64,000 nt of DNA from Buchnera aphidicola (Ceratoglyphina bambusae). Lineage in GTDB: Bacteria > Pseudomonadota > Gammaproteobacteria > Enterobacterales > Enterobacteriaceae. Below are positions 41,565 to 51,796 of the stretch, in pieces. Numbering within the stretch: the stretch's first letter is position 1; every line of letters begins with the position of its first letter. The notes below the pieces were generated by a model. The model was not told the DNA's origin, did not search any database, and saw only the letters and a list, made by a program, of their open reading frames with translations. Where the stretch lies: NCBI RefSeq assembly GCF_039363085.1, contig NZ_CP134982.1, forward strand, positions 360,620 through 424,619. Direction: 5' to 3'. The position numbers and the translations under genes were made by a program.

Positions 41565-41666
41565 ATTGTATTAAATTTATCTTTATGAAAACATAATTTA
41601 TGTTATTTTAATTAAAATGTACTACATAAAATTATATAAATAAATTTCGTAAAATTAATATAAATA

Positions 41667-43310
41667 TTATTTATATTTCCACTTTTTATAAAAATTTATT
41701 AAACCATTAGTTGAACTATCATATTTATAATTTATATCATTATTTTTTTTTAACATATTATATATATTGTTAGAAAGTGTTTTACCTAATTCAACACCCC
41801 ATTGATCAAAACTAAATATGTTAAAAATAACTCCTTGAACAAAAGTTTTATGTTCATACAATGATAACAATAATCCTAAACTATAAGGATCTAATTTTTT
41901 GAATAATATAGAATTAGAAGGTATGTTACCAAAAAATTTTTTATGAAATAAATAGTTATCTTTTTTTCTTATATTAAAAAAATCATTTTTCAAATTTTTA
42001 GATAATACACTATCTCCAAAAGACAAAGCTTGTGTTTGCGCAAAAAAATTAGATAATAAATGTAAATTGTGATTATAAAACAAATTGCTAAAATTATTTA
42101 CAAATGCAATGAAGTCACAAGGAATTAATCTAGTTCCTTGATGAAGTAGTTGAAAAAAAGAATGTTGACAATTTGTTCCAGTTCCACCCCATATAATAGG
42201 ACAAGTATTATATGAAACTCTTTTTCCATTTTTATCTATATTTTTTCCATTAGACTCCATATTAAGTTGTTGCAAATAATTATAAAATTTGCTTAATCTG
42301 TTATTATAAGTTAATACTGCTTCAGTGCTAGTATTAAAAAAAAATATATACCAAAAACTTAATAATGCTAATATTATAGGAATATTTTTATTATAAGATT
42401 TATTACAAAAATGAACATCCATTTTGTTAGCTCCAGCTAGAAATTTTTTAAAATTTTTATATCCTATTGAAAGCATCACAGACAATCCAACAGAAGACCA
42501 AACAGAATATCTTCCTCCAATCCAATCAAAAATTTTAAAAATGTTTTCTTTTCTTATACCAAATTTTATAGATGCATTTGTATTGTTTGATATTGCGCAA
42601 AAATGGTTTGCAATAAAATCTTTGTTATTAAATTTTTTCAAAAAATATTTTTTTATACTATTAGAATTTACTATAGTTTCTGAAGTAGAAAAAGTCTTAG
42701 AAACAATTAAAAATAATGAAGATTCTATATCTATATTATTCAATATATCGATTAAATTGTTATTGTCTACATTAGATAAATAATATATGTTTAAATGATT
42801 TTTATAATCTTTTAGTGCATAATTAACCATTTTAGGGCCCAATTCTGATCCACCTATTCCTATATTTATTATGTTTTTAATTTTTTTGTTAGTGCAACCT
42901 CTCCACGCTCCATTAATAACGTTATTAGAGAATTTTTTCATTTTTTTTAAACATAAATTAATTTCATGCATAACATTTTTTTTATCTACAAATATTGGAA
43001 TATTTCTTAAATTTCTTAATGCAATATGTAAAACAGAATTATTTTCAGTTTCATTTATTTTTTCACCTGAAAACATTTTTAAAATTTCATCATATATATT
43101 TATTTCTTCTGCAAATTTAAACAAATTATACATAGTATTATTATCAACTATATTCTTGGAATAATCTAACAATAAATAATCTTTAAAATTTATAGAAAAT
43201 TTTTTAAATCTATTTTTACTATTTAAAAATAAATCTTTCATATGAACATTTTTCATATATTTAAAATTATTTAATAACTTTTTATAATACTTATAATTTT
43301 TGTATATCAT
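41667..43310 (-). CDS. pgi: Glucose-6-phosphate isomerase
   Basis: Interconverts glucose 6-phosphate and fructose 6-phosphate in glycolysis. 547 residues (E. coli 549). Signatures include NIGIGGSELGPKMV, FSTSETIVNS, FDWIGGRYSVWSSVGLS and GTGTNCQHSFFQLLHQGT, with the catalytic Glu and His regions intact. Divergent from orn. Confidence 0.97.
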   Translation of the reverse strand: MIYKNYKYYKKLLNNFKYMKNVHMKDLFLNSKNRFKKFSINFKDYLLLDYSKNIVDNNTMYNLFKFAEEINIYDEILKMFSGEKINETENNSVLHIALRNLRNIPIFVDKKNVMHEINLCLKKMKKFSNNVINGAWRGCTNKKIKNIINIGIGGSELGPKMVNYALKDYKNHLNIYYLSNVDNNNLIDILNNIDIESSLFLIVSKTFSTSETIVNSNSIKKYFLKKFNNKDFIANHFCAISNNTNASIKFGIRKENIFKIFDWIGGRYSVWSSVGLSVMLSIGYKNFKKFLAGANKMDVHFCNKSYNKNIPIILALLSFWYIFFFNTSTEAVLTYNNRLSKFYNYLQQLNMESNGKNIDKNGKRVSYNTCPIIWGGTGTNCQHSFFQLLHQGTRLIPCDFIAFVNNFSNLFYNHNLHLLSNFFAQTQALSFGDSVLSKNLKNDFFNIRKKDNYLFHKKFFGNIPSNSILFKKLDPYSLGLLLSLYEHKTFVQGVIFNIFSFDQWGVELGKTLSNNIYNMLKKNNDINYKYDSSTNGLINFYKKWKYK

Positions 43311-43472
43311 AGATTTTATTTTGTAAAAAAAAATTCACATTAATTTTATAATAAACATATTTATATTTTTTTTAAAAAAACATATTATTATATTAATAAT
43401 ATAATTATGCAAATAATTTATAAATAAATTTATATTAACATATAAATTTTATATTAAAAATATTATATAAAT

Positions 43473-44021
43473 ATGAAAAAAAATAATTTAATATGGATAG
43501 ATTTAGAAATGACTGGACTAAATCCAAATAATAATTTTATTTTAGAAATAGCTGTAGTAATAACAGATAAAAATTTAAATATAAAATCTAAAGGAATTTC
43601 TATACCAATACATCATAAAACTACAATAATAAATAAAATGAATACTTGGAATAAAAGAACACATAAAAAAAATGGATTAATTAAAAAAGTCAAAAATAGT
43701 ATATATAATGAAAAAATGGCAGAACAAAAAATAATAAAATTTATAAAAACTTTTACTAAAAAAAAACATTCACCTATGTGTGGAAATTCAAACTTTTTAG
43801 ATAAAATTTTTTTAAAAAAATTTATGCCTACATTATTAAATTATTTTCATTATAGATCTATAGATGTAAGCACCATAAAAGAATTATCTAAGAGATGGAA
43901 CAATAAAATATATAAAAAAATAAAAAAAAAAAATAATCATTCTGCTTTAAAAGATATATATGAATCTATAAAAGAGCTTATATACTATAAAAAAAAATTT
44001 TTTAATATTGAAGAAGAATAA
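43473..44021 (+). CDS. orn: Oligoribonuclease Orn
   Basis: 3'-5' exonuclease degrading RNA di- and oligonucleotides, essential in E. coli. 182 residues (E. coli 181). DEDD residues: WIDLEMTGL (Asp10, Glu12), the IAVVITD strand and GNSNFLDK, with NHSALKDIYESI near the end. An A12 tract (about 43922) stays in frame. The orn-tRNA-Gly pair preserves the E. coli orn-glyVXY neighbourhood. Confidence 0.95.
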   Translation: MKKNNLIWIDLEMTGLNPNNNFILEIAVVITDKNLNIKSKGISIPIHHKTTIINKMNTWNKRTHKKNGLIKKVKNSIYNEKMAEQKIIKFIKTFTKKKHSPMCGNSNFLDKIFLKKFMPTLLNYFHYRSIDVSTIKELSKRWNNKIYKKIKKKNNHSALKDIYESIKELIYYKKKFFNIEEE

Positions 44022-44034
44022 ATTAAATAAAAAC

Positions 44035-44062
44035 TTGTTTAAACAAAATTATTACTATATAA
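44035..44062 (+). promoter_or_regulatory. Promoter of tRNA-Gly
   Basis: TTGTTT (44035-44040) and TATAAT (44057-44062), 16 nt apart, with initiation expected just before the tRNA 5' end at 44072. Confidence 0.6.
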
Positions 44063-44071
44063 TTTTAAATA

Positions 44072-44145
44072 AGCGGGAATAGCTCAGTTGGTTAGAGTGC
44101 AACCTTGCCAAGGTTGAGGTCACGAGTTCAAATCTCGTTTCCCGC
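44072..44145 (+). tRNA. tRNA-Gly (anticodon GCC)
   Basis: GCGGGAA/TTCCCGC acceptor, TTGCCAA anticodon loop and T-loop match E. coli glyV/X/Y. Discriminator T as in E. coli glyV. One additional nucleotide in the D-loop gives 74 nt. Single survivor of a three-gene cluster in E. coli. Confidence 0.98.
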
Positions 44146-44198
44146 TCAAATAAATTATTTTATCAAAAACAAAAAATATTATTGTATGATTTTATTTT

Positions 44199-44405
44199 TT
44201 AAAAATTTTTAAATCTCTTATTAAATCTTTCAATTCTGCCACTAGTATCAACAATTCTTTGTTTTCCAGTAAAAAATGGATGACAAGAACCGCATATATC
44301 TAAATGAATATGTTTTTTGTTTATAGTAGAAAAAATTTCCATTTTATCTCCACATGAACAAATTACACTTATTTTTTTATAATTTGGATGTATATTTTTT
44401 TTCAT
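44199..44405 (-). CDS. rpmE: 50S ribosomal protein L31
   Basis: Intersubunit bridge protein of the zinc-binding type. 68 residues (E. coli 70) with Cys16, Cys18, Cys38 and Cys41 as metal ligands, [25 protein letters not shown] conserved in two blocks. Only an Asn/Phe end differs. Divergent from hslV. Confidence 0.97.
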   Translation of the reverse strand: MKKNIHPNYKKISVICSCGDKMEIFSTINKKHIHLDICGSCHPFFTGKQRIVDTSGRIERFNKRFKNF

Positions 44406-44684
44406 TTTTAGTAAAACCTTTTAAAAAAAAATAAAATATATATTTAAAAATATATTACTATATAATTTATATAAAAAAATATATATAAAATAATAAAATA
44501 ACATTAAATAAATCTAAATTATTTATTAAATTAAAAAATGTATTTTACAAATTGTTTAATTAAATTAAGAAACATTATAAATTAACATTATAAATTAAAA
44601 TACAAATTTATAAAAATTTTAAATAAAATTTAACAATGAAATTAATAAACATTTTAATATATATAAAATATAAAAAGAAAATTT

Positions 44685-45215
44685 ATGACAACTATATTGA
44701 GTGTGCGTTTTAATAAAAAAGTAGTTATAGGTGGTGACGGACAAGCAACATTAGGAAATACAATAATAAAAAGCAACGTAAAAAAAGTTAGAAACTTATA
44801 TAATAAAAAAGTTATAGCTGGATTTGCTGGAGGAACTGCAGATGCATTTACATTATTTGATTTATTTGAAAAAAAACTAGCAATGCATCAAGGTCAACTA
44901 CAAAGATCAGCTATAGAACTGGCAAAAGACTGGCGTACAGATAAAATATTAAGAAAATTAGAGGCTTTATTAGCTGTAGCAGATAAAAACACATCTTTGA
45001 TAATAACAGGTAATGGAGATGTAATTAAACCTGAAAATGATCTTATTGCTATAGGATCAGGAGGATCATATGCAAAAGCATCAGCCCAAGCTTTATTAAA
45101 ATATTCAAAATTAAATGCTAAAGATATAGTAAAAGAATCCTTAGTGATAGCTTCTAATATATGTATATATACAAATCAAACATTTACTATTAAAGAATTA
45201 TCTTCAGAAAAATAA
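44685..45215 (+). CDS. hslV: HslV (ClpQ) protease subunit
   Basis: Proteasome-like threonine peptidase of the HslVU complex. 176 residues, equal to E. coli. After Met removal Thr2 (TTILSVR) is the nucleophile; [11 protein letters not shown] and [15 protein letters not shown] are conserved. No sigma32-like promoter is evident in the 279-bp upstream A/T region, which contains a 13-bp tandem duplication at 44571-44596. Confidence 0.98.
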   Translation: MTTILSVRFNKKVVIGGDGQATLGNTIIKSNVKKVRNLYNKKVIAGFAGGTADAFTLFDLFEKKLAMHQGQLQRSAIELAKDWRTDKILRKLEALLAVADKNTSLIITGNGDVIKPENDLIAIGSGGSYAKASAQALLKYSKLNAKDIVKESLVIASNICIYTNQTFTIKELSSEK

Positions 45216-45224
45216 GGATAATAT

Positions 45225-46559
45225 ATGTCTGAAATGACTCCAAAAGATGTTGTAAATGAATTAAACAAATTTATAATAGGACAAAAAAAAGCAAAAAAAG
45301 CAGTAGCTATAGCATTAAGAAATAGATGGAGAAGAATGCAATTAAATAAAGAATTAAGACACGAAATAACTCCTAAAAATATACTAATGATAGGACCTAC
45401 TGGAGTTGGTAAAACAGAAATAGCTAGAAGATTAGCTAAATTAGCAAATTCTCCATTTATAAAAATAGAGGCTACTAAATTTACTGAAGTTGGATATGTA
45501 GGAAAAGAAGTAGACTCTATAATACGAGACTTAACAGATTCTGCAATGAAAATAGTAAGAGTTCAAATAATTGAAAAAAATAAAAAAAAAGTTAGAGAAA
45601 TAGCAGAAGAAAAAATATTATCCATATTAGTGCCTACAGTACAAAATAATTGGGGTATACAAGATATAAATCAAAGACCATTAGCTACTATACAATCATT
45701 TAGAAAAAAATTAAGAGAAGGAAAATTAGATGATAAAGAAATAGAAATAAATGTTTCTGTAACTCCATTAGGAGTAGAAATAATGGCCCCTCCTGGTATG
45801 GAAGATCTTACAAATCAACTTCAATCTATATTTCAAAATTTAGGAAGTAACAAAAAAAGAGTAAGAAAACTAAAAATAAAGGAAGCAATGAAATTGCTTA
45901 TAGAAGAAGAAGCATCTAAAATAATAAATCCAGAAGAAATTAAAAAAAAAGCAATAAACTCTGTAGAGCAAAAAGGTATAGTATTTATTGATGAAATAGA
46001 CAAAATATGTAGAAGAAGTGGAATAAATTCAGGACCTGACATATCTAGAGAAGGAGTACAAAGAGATTTATTGCCACTAATCGAAGGATGTACAGTTTCT
46101 ACAAAATATGGAACTGTAAAAACAGATCACATATTATTTATTGCATCAGGTTCTTTTCAAATTTCTACTCCATCAGATTTAATACCAGAACTGCAAGGAA
46201 GATTGCCTATAAGAGTAGAATTAAAACCATTAACTATAGAAGATTTTGAAAGAATTTTAACAGAACCTAGTTCTTCTATTACAATACAATATCAAGCTCT
46301 TATGAAAACAGAAGGTATAAAAATACACTTTACAAAAAGTGGAATAAGATGTATAGCTAAAGCTGCATGGAAAGTAAACGAATCTATGGAAAACATTGGG
46401 GCTAGAAGATTACATACAGTTTTAGAAAAACTTATGGAAGATATTTCATTTAATGCAAATGATAGTGAAAAAACTACTATAAAAATAGATAAAAAATATG
46501 TAGAAAAACATTTAGATAAATTTATATCTAACGAGGATTTAAGTAAATTTGTTTTATAA
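45225..46559 (+). CDS. hslU: HslU (ClpY) ATPase subunit
   Basis: AAA+ unfoldase partner of HslV. 444 residues (E. coli 443). N domain with [17 protein letters not shown], Walker [11 protein letters not shown], the pore motif GYVGKEV, Walker [12 protein letters not shown], and the C-terminal tail ending LSKFVL that docks into HslV. A GGAT Shine-Dalgarno-like sequence lies in the 9-nt gap after hslV. Confidence 0.98.
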   Translation: MSEMTPKDVVNELNKFIIGQKKAKKAVAIALRNRWRRMQLNKELRHEITPKNILMIGPTGVGKTEIARRLAKLANSPFIKIEATKFTEVGYVGKEVDSIIRDLTDSAMKIVRVQIIEKNKKKVREIAEEKILSILVPTVQNNWGIQDINQRPLATIQSFRKKLREGKLDDKEIEINVSVTPLGVEIMAPPGMEDLTNQLQSIFQNLGSNKKRVRKLKIKEAMKLLIEEEASKIINPEEIKKKAINSVEQKGIVFIDEIDKICRRSGINSGPDISREGVQRDLLPLIEGCTVSTKYGTVKTDHILFIASGSFQISTPSDLIPELQGRLPIRVELKPLTIEDFERILTEPSSSITIQYQALMKTEGIKIHFTKSGIRCIAKAAWKVNESMENIGARRLHTVLEKLMEDISFNANDSEKTTIKIDKKYVEKHLDKFISNEDLSKFVL

Positions 46560-46586
46560 AATTTATAAAACAATATAACATGAATT

Positions 46587-46623
46587 TTTTCTTATCTTAG
46601 ATAAGACATCTGAGATAAGAAAA
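46587..46623 (+). terminator. hslVU terminator
   Basis: A 16-bp stem with one G-U pair (46587-46602 and 46608-46623) and a 5-nt loop lies 28 nt after hslU. It is the longest near-perfect hairpin in the window and contains more G/C than its surroundings. Confidence 0.75.
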
Positions 46624-46735
46624 CTTTCAAATATATTTTAATAAAATTTTTATTATTTATAATAAAACTTTTAATTAATTTAAAATATTAAAAAAAATTA
46701 TTTTATAAAAAACATCTTAAAAAATAGGAATTATT

Positions 46736-47482
46736 ATGACAACTTGGATAAAAGCTAAAGTTATAAAAATCAAAAAATGGAATTTCCCATTATTTAGTAT
46801 AACATTACATGCAAATATATTACCTTTCATCGCTGGGCAATTTGCAAAAATAGGAGTAATTCACAATGGTAAAAAAATACAAAGAGCATATTCTTATGTA
46901 AATTCACCAAAAGAAAAAAATCTAGAATTTTATATAACATACGTAAAAAATGGATTAATTACTAAAATGTTATATAAATTAAATGTAAATGATGAAATAA
47001 TGATAAGTAAAGAATCTTTTGGTTTTTTTACATTAAAAGAAATACCTAAAAGAAAAAATTTATTAATGATATCTACTGGTACAGCAATAGGTCCATATTT
47101 GTCAATTTTACAAGATGGATCTGATACAAAAAAATTTAAAAAGATTATATTAATACATGCAGTAAGATATAAAAATCAATTCAATTATAAAAATATAATT
47201 AAAAAAATAAAAAAAAAATATAAAAATAAATTTAAATTTCAAAGAATAACTAGTAGAAAAATATATAAAAAATGCTTGTTTGGAAGAATAACAACTTTAT
47301 TAAATAATGATAAAATAGAAAAATCTATTGGAATAAAAATAAATTCTAAAAATTTTCATGTGATGTTATGCGGTAATCCAAATATGTTAAAAGATACATA
47401 TAAAATATTAAAAAATAAATATAATCTTGAAAAACATTTAAGAAAAAAACCAGGAAATATAACTATGGAAAATTATTGGTAA
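46736..47482 (+). CDS. fpr: Ferredoxin/flavodoxin-NADP+ reductase Fpr
   Basis: FAD enzyme exchanging electrons between NADPH and ferredoxin or flavodoxin; with Fdx in this window it could feed Fe-S assembly. 248 residues, equal to E. coli. FAD-binding RAYSYVNSP, NADP-binding STGTAIGPYLSILQD and the terminal MENYW are conserved. GGAATTATT precedes the ATG. Convergent with epmA, 30 nt apart. Confidence 0.95.
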   Translation: MTTWIKAKVIKIKKWNFPLFSITLHANILPFIAGQFAKIGVIHNGKKIQRAYSYVNSPKEKNLEFYITYVKNGLITKMLYKLNVNDEIMISKESFGFFTLKEIPKRKNLLMISTGTAIGPYLSILQDGSDTKKFKKIILIHAVRYKNQFNYKNIIKKIKKKYKNKFKFQRITSRKIYKKCLFGRITTLLNNDKIEKSIGIKINSKNFHVMLCGNPNMLKDTYKILKNKYNLEKHLRKKPGNITMENYW

Positions 47483-47512
47483 CAATATAAATACTTTAAA
47501 AAATAAATTAAA

Positions 47513-48496
47513 CTAACAATTGTCTATAGAAAAAGAGATTACTTTAGAAATATTGTTTTTATTTAATTTTAACATTATTAATCTATCTATTCCTATAGCT
47601 ACACCTGAACATTTTGGAATTCCACTAGATAAAGCATTCAAAAAAAAACTATCTAATTTTATTTTTTTAATTCCAATTCTTGATCTTAAATTATTGTCTT
47701 GTTTAAATCTATTTTCTTGTATTTTTCTGTCTCTTAATTCATGAAATCCATTAGCTATTTCTATTCCTTTAAAAAATACTTCAAATCTATCTGATAATCT
47801 ATTATCTTTTTTATTTATAGAAGATAATAAAGCTTGATCTGATGGAAAATGATAAACAAATGTTAATTTATGTCTTTTCAATTTATTTTCTATACCTATT
47901 ACAAATAATATTTCTAATAATATTTTTTTAGATAAAATTTTTAAATTTTTTACTAAATGAAAATGCTTCAGTTCAATTATTTTTTTTATTAACATATGTT
48001 TTTTAGACTTTATTGGATCAATTTTCAATATTTTTATAAAAAGATCTCTATAAGATATAAAATTATAATCTTTAACATTTAATATTTTACATAAAAAAAT
48101 ATTTAGTTTTTTCATCAAATCAAACATATTAAAATTTATCATATACCATTCTAAAATAGTAAATTCAGGGTTATGATATAAACCATGCTCTCCATTTCTA
48201 AAACTATGACATATTTGATATATAGAACCAATTCCTGAAGCTAATAATCTTTTCATATGATACTCAGGGCTTGGAATCATCCATAAATTTATTTTTTTAT
48301 TATTTTTAATATCAAAAAAATTAGTTTTAAAACAATTTGTATTAAAATCAGTAACAGCGTGTCTAGACAAAACTGGAGTATCTACTTCTATTATACCCAT
48401 ATTGTGAAAAAATTTTCTAATTTTAAAAATTATTTTAGATCTTAATACAAGATCTTTAACATTACTTGTAGAACTCCATTTAATTAATTTTTTCAT
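47513..48496 (-). CDS. epmA: Elongation factor P beta-lysine ligase EpmA
   Basis: Class II LysRS-like enzyme (PoxA/GenX) that attaches beta-lysine to EF-P. 327 residues (E. coli 325), lacking the LysRS anticodon domain. Motif 2 region SFRNGEHGLYHNPEFTILEW and motif 3 GVAIGIDRLIML are visible. EpmB and EF-P are not in this window, so the modification pathway is inferred only. Confidence 0.94.
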   Translation of the reverse strand: MKKLIKWSSTSNVKDLVLRSKIIFKIRKFFHNMGIIEVDTPVLSRHAVTDFNTNCFKTNFFDIKNNKKINLWMIPSPEYHMKRLLASGIGSIYQICHSFRNGEHGLYHNPEFTILEWYMINFNMFDLMKKLNIFLCKILNVKDYNFISYRDLFIKILKIDPIKSKKHMLIKKIIELKHFHLVKNLKILSKKILLEILFVIGIENKLKRHKLTFVYHFPSDQALLSSINKKDNRLSDRFEVFFKGIEIANGFHELRDRKIQENRFKQDNNLRSRIGIKKIKLDSFFLNALSSGIPKCSGVAIGIDRLIMLKLNKNNISKVISFSIDNC

Positions 48497-48540
48497 ATTA
48501 AAATACGCAATAAAATATAGATTAAAAATAAAATTTATTA

Positions 48541-48572
48541 GTTTACAAAACGAAAAACATCGTTTTGTAAAC
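48541..48572 (-). terminator. Terminator of the orphan gene
   Basis: Perfect 13-bp arms (48541-48553 and 48560-48572) with a 6-nt loop follow the stop of the 500-codon orphan gene by about 40 nt, and precede epmA on the same strand. This argues the orphan gene is a separate transcription unit. Confidence 0.75.
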
Positions 48573-48613
48573 TTTTAAATACTTAATTAATAATTCTTTT
48601 TAATAATAAATAT

Positions 48614-50116
48614 TTATTTTACAAAGTATGAATTTTTAATTATAGGATTATCAATTTTAGAAAAAATTACATTAGATTTCATTCCATAATAATGAACTTT
48701 TCTGTCTTTATAAGGAACTCCAAATTCTGTAAATTCTTTAGCTTTAGTAATACTGCAAATTTCTGATTCAAAAGTATTCTCATTAATTCTATGTATTTTA
48801 TAAGAAATCTTAGGATCATAAAATGTATATTTTAAAATATCCGGACATTTAGACACAATACCAAAAAAAGCATTAGCTAAAACTCCTTCTTGAGAAAAAC
48901 AAGAAACCAATTTTCTATCTGATATGTTAGGAAGAAGTTTTGTAAATTTTGTCAAAATTACTTGAGGAGACCTATCATCCGTTATAGTTTTCCCGTTAAT
49001 AGACATATGTACATGACCTAATTCAGCTAAGAATATATTGTGCAAATTTTGAGAATAATTATTATTTAAATAATTAAAATTTTTTTTTATATCAGAGCCA
49101 AATTTTACTAATGCAACAGATTCATTAGAATCATTTAATAAATTCCAATTATAATTCTTAGAATCTATTTCTTCTATTTTTTCTTTTGGTTTTACTTTAT
49201 TATTAACTACTTTAATGCTTTCGTAACATCTATTATGCTTTGGAACATTCATATGTACAACTTTAGCATCATGTCTATATATAACTTTTTTTATTTCTTC
49301 AACATTTTTTTTTAAAGCACTTTTAGATATAGGATTTACAAAATTTTTATCAATAGTATTATTGTAATTCAATGATTTATCAAGTTTAAAATTTTTTATA
49401 ATGTTATTATTATTTTTACTAATATTTTTAATGTTTTTAGTTAAACTATATTTAATATGTTTACCATCATTATTAATATTTAAATTTATTTTCTTAGAAT
49501 TATAAACTTTAGAAGATTTATTGTAATTAGAAGTAAAAGATTTGTAGGAAACTTTTGAAGTATTAGGGAATTTATCTAAAACTGTTTCAGAATCTTTTAA
49601 ATAAAATTTCATATTAGGTAACACAGTAGAAATAATTTTTTGATCCATTAAACAATTTTTTTTTTTGTCTATAAAAGTATTTCTATATTTAAATAGTGTA
49701 GAAATATAATTAACTACATTGTCTTTTTTATTATAAAATAATTGAAAACTAGATGTTTCAGGACCTTTATCAATATATTTTATTTTTTGTGATCTTTTAA
49801 CAACTAAAGATCCTTGTCTCATTATATTTTCATTATTTTTGTCTACTTCAAATAAAGAAAAACAACTTTTATCTACATGTTGAGGTTTCTTTTTAACTAA
49901 AGGTTTTTTATAATAAGTAAAAGATTTTCTTATAGGAACTAAAGTAATAGCTTCATTCATTTCTGGATTATCAAAATAATCTAATCTATTATGTTGAAAC
50001 ATACGAGATTTAGATTCTAAAAAATCATTTCTAGAATTAACATTTATACTGTCTTTTAAAAAATTTATTTTACTTATATTATAAATAGATGACATAATAT
50101 TATGTCCTAAATGCAT
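48614..50116 (-). CDS. Uncharacterised orphan protein, 500 residues
   Basis: I do not recognise this protein. It has no signal peptide, membrane segment or nucleotide-binding motif. An N-terminal region (about 1-190) is followed by an Asn/Lys-rich low-complexity stretch (about 195-260) and a C-terminal region (about 355-500) with a balanced composition and motifs such as LGHVHMSINGKTI and CFSQEGVLANAFFGI. Unlike its neighbours it is not dominated by Lys/Ile, which suggests selection. The start may be Met8 (50095), which has AGGA nine nt upstream. It has its own downstream hairpin. Buchnera genomes carry a few lineage-specific hypothetical genes (yba) in this epmA-dapF interval; homology is a guess to be tested. 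Confidence 0.75.
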   Translation of the reverse strand: MHLGHNIMSSIYNISKINFLKDSINVNSRNDFLESKSRMFQHNRLDYFDNPEMNEAITLVPIRKSFTYYKKPLVKKKPQHVDKSCFSLFEVDKNNENIMRQGSLVVKRSQKIKYIDKGPETSSFQLFYNKKDNVVNYISTLFKYRNTFIDKKKNCLMDQKIISTVLPNMKFYLKDSETVLDKFPNTSKVSYKSFTSNYNKSSKVYNSKKINLNINNDGKHIKYSLTKNIKNISKNNNNIIKNFKLDKSLNYNNTIDKNFVNPISKSALKKNVEEIKKVIYRHDAKVVHMNVPKHNRCYESIKVVNNKVKPKEKIEEIDSKNYNWNLLNDSNESVALVKFGSDIKKNFNYLNNNYSQNLHNIFLAELGHVHMSINGKTITDDRSPQVILTKFTKLLPNISDRKLVSCFSQEGVLANAFFGIVSKCPDILKYTFYDPKISYKIHRINENTFESEICSITKAKEFTEFGVPYKDRKVHYYGMKSNVIFSKIDNPIIKNSYFVK

Positions 50117-50239
50117 ATTCTATAATTTTTATTAAATTAAATTTTTTATATTTAGTCAAGTAATTTATTTAATAAAAATGTAAAATATTATGAAATGTAT
50201 ATTTTATATAAATAAAATAAAAATTAAACTACAAAAATA

Positions 50240-51082
50240 TCAAAAATTTTGTAAATTTATTACCCCATCAAATACGTGCTTAACATCACCTTTTAAAATA
50301 ATACATGAATCTTTTCCACCCCAATAAACATGCATTTTACCACCTAAAACATTTACAAAAACTTCATTATTAATAAAACCATTATTTATACCTACTACAG
50401 CTGATGCTGAAACTCCACTACCGCAAGATCTAGTTTCTCCAACCCCTCTTTCATAAGTTCTTACGTTTATTTCATTGTTAGAAACAATTTCTACAAAATT
50501 TACATTAACTCCTTTAGGAAATAAAAAATGATTTTCTAAAAAATAACCAATTTTATTTATTTTTATATTAAAAACATTATTTAAAAATATTACACAATGT
50601 GGATTTCCTAAGAAAACTATAAAAAATTTAATATTTTTTGATTCAAAACGAACATTATATCCATGTTTTGAATACTCTTTTAAAAACGGAATATTAATTG
50701 GATCAAAATCCGGTTTAGGTAATTTTATTGAAATAAAATCTTTATCTATATTTTCTAAAAACATTTTTTTGTTTTTAGTTCTTATACAAATGTTCTTTTT
50801 ATCAACAATATTTTTTAAAAAAACAAATCTTCCAAAACATCTAGCTCCATTAATACATTGAAAAATTTCATTTCCATCTGCATTAAAAATTTTATAAAAA
50901 AAATCTACATTGTCTTCATAACTGTTTTCTACTAAAATAAGTTGATCAAATCCTATACCAATATTTCTATTGGATAATTTATTTATTATTTTCTTTGTTA
51001 GAAATATTTCATTTTTTAAATTGTTAAATATAACAAAATCATTTTCTAATCCATGCATTTTTGAAAAATTAAATAATCTCAT
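50240..51082 (-). CDS. dapF: Diaminopimelate epimerase DapF
   Basis: Converts LL- to meso-diaminopimelate for lysine and peptidoglycan. 280 residues (E. coli 274). Two-cysteine catalytic mechanism: Cys in ADGNEIFQCINGARC (the first Cys) and in GETRSCGSG are both present. Contributes to lysine provisioning and, if peptidoglycan persists, to the cell wall. Confidence 0.97.
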   Translation of the reverse strand: MRLFNFSKMHGLENDFVIFNNLKNEIFLTKKIINKLSNRNIGIGFDQLILVENSYEDNVDFFYKIFNADGNEIFQCINGARCFGRFVFLKNIVDKKNICIRTKNKKMFLENIDKDFISIKLPKPDFDPINIPFLKEYSKHGYNVRFESKNIKFFIVFLGNPHCVIFLNNVFNIKINKIGYFLENHFLFPKGVNVNFVEIVSNNEINVRTYERGVGETRSCGSGVSASAVVGINNGFINNEVFVNVLGGKMHVYWGGKDSCIILKGDVKHVFDGVINLQNF

Positions 51083-51253
51083 AACTAATTTTCTTAATAA
51101 AATATTAATAAAAAAAAAAATAATTAAATTATTTTATTTTTAATATAAAAATTAATTATATAATAAAAATAAAACTTTTTAACAAAATAAAAATAAACAT
51201 AAATCTAGAATTAATAAATTCAATATATTTTTTTACTAAAACATAAATGTTGA

Positions 51254-51327
51254 TCGGCGAAAGAGGATTTGAACCTCTGACCTACTGGTCCCAAACCAGT
51301 TGCGCTACCAAGCTGCGCTATTCGCCG
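51254..51327 (-). tRNA. tRNA-Pro (anticodon TGG)
   Basis: CGGCGAA/TTCGCCG acceptor with anticodon TGG in TTTGGGA, matching E. coli proM nearly base for base, including the C1-G72 pair and A73 typical of bacterial tRNA-Pro. No encoded CCA. Part of a decayed argX-hisR-leuT-proM cluster. Confidence 0.98.
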
Positions 51328-51409
51328 AATAATAAAAATTTAATAAAATTAAATATGTTTATTTATAAATTAAAATTTTAATAAAAAATAGAAATATTTT
51401 TTAAATATG

Positions 51410-51483
51410 GGTGATTAATGGGACTCGAACCCATGACCACTGAAACCACAATCCAGGGCTCTACCAGCTGAGCTATAATCACC
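51410..51483 (-). tRNA. tRNA-His (anticodon GTG)
   Basis: Matches E. coli hisR including the encoded G-1 opposite C73; anticodon arm CTGGATTGTGGTTTCAG. Length 74 counting G-1. The 82-bp gap to tRNA-Pro is where leuT sits in E. coli and now holds only A/T. Confidence 0.98.
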
Positions 51484-51796
51484 AATTATTCAAAATTTAA
51501 TATTAAAAAAAATAAAATATAAATAATTTTAATATTTAAAATAATGTTAAAATATTATATTTTTAAAACTATGTATTATTATAAAATAATATTGAAAAAA
51601 ATAAAATTTTATAAATATAAAAAGTATTATATATTTTATTCATTAAAAATTAGTATAATCATACTGTATAATTTTTTTTTTTTCAATTAATATTTTTAAA
51701 TGATCGTTTAAGAAAAATATAAAAAAGAAATAATATAAAATTAATTTTGAAAAATATTACACAAGATACTTATTTTTTTTAAAAATGCTAAAACTT
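51484..51796. other. 313-bp gene-free A/T interval between rho and tRNA-His
   Basis: No coding or RNA feature is recognisable. In E. coli much more DNA, including argX, lies between rho and hisR; no remnant of argX can be identified. The tRNA-His promoter should lie in the left part, but no convincing boxes are seen. Confidence 0.6.

Noticed and set aside
44571..44596. Two tandem 13-bp units upstream of hslV as a regulatory operator
   Set aside because: A single A/T-rich duplication without symmetry or relation to a visible promoter; no regulator gene to go with it.
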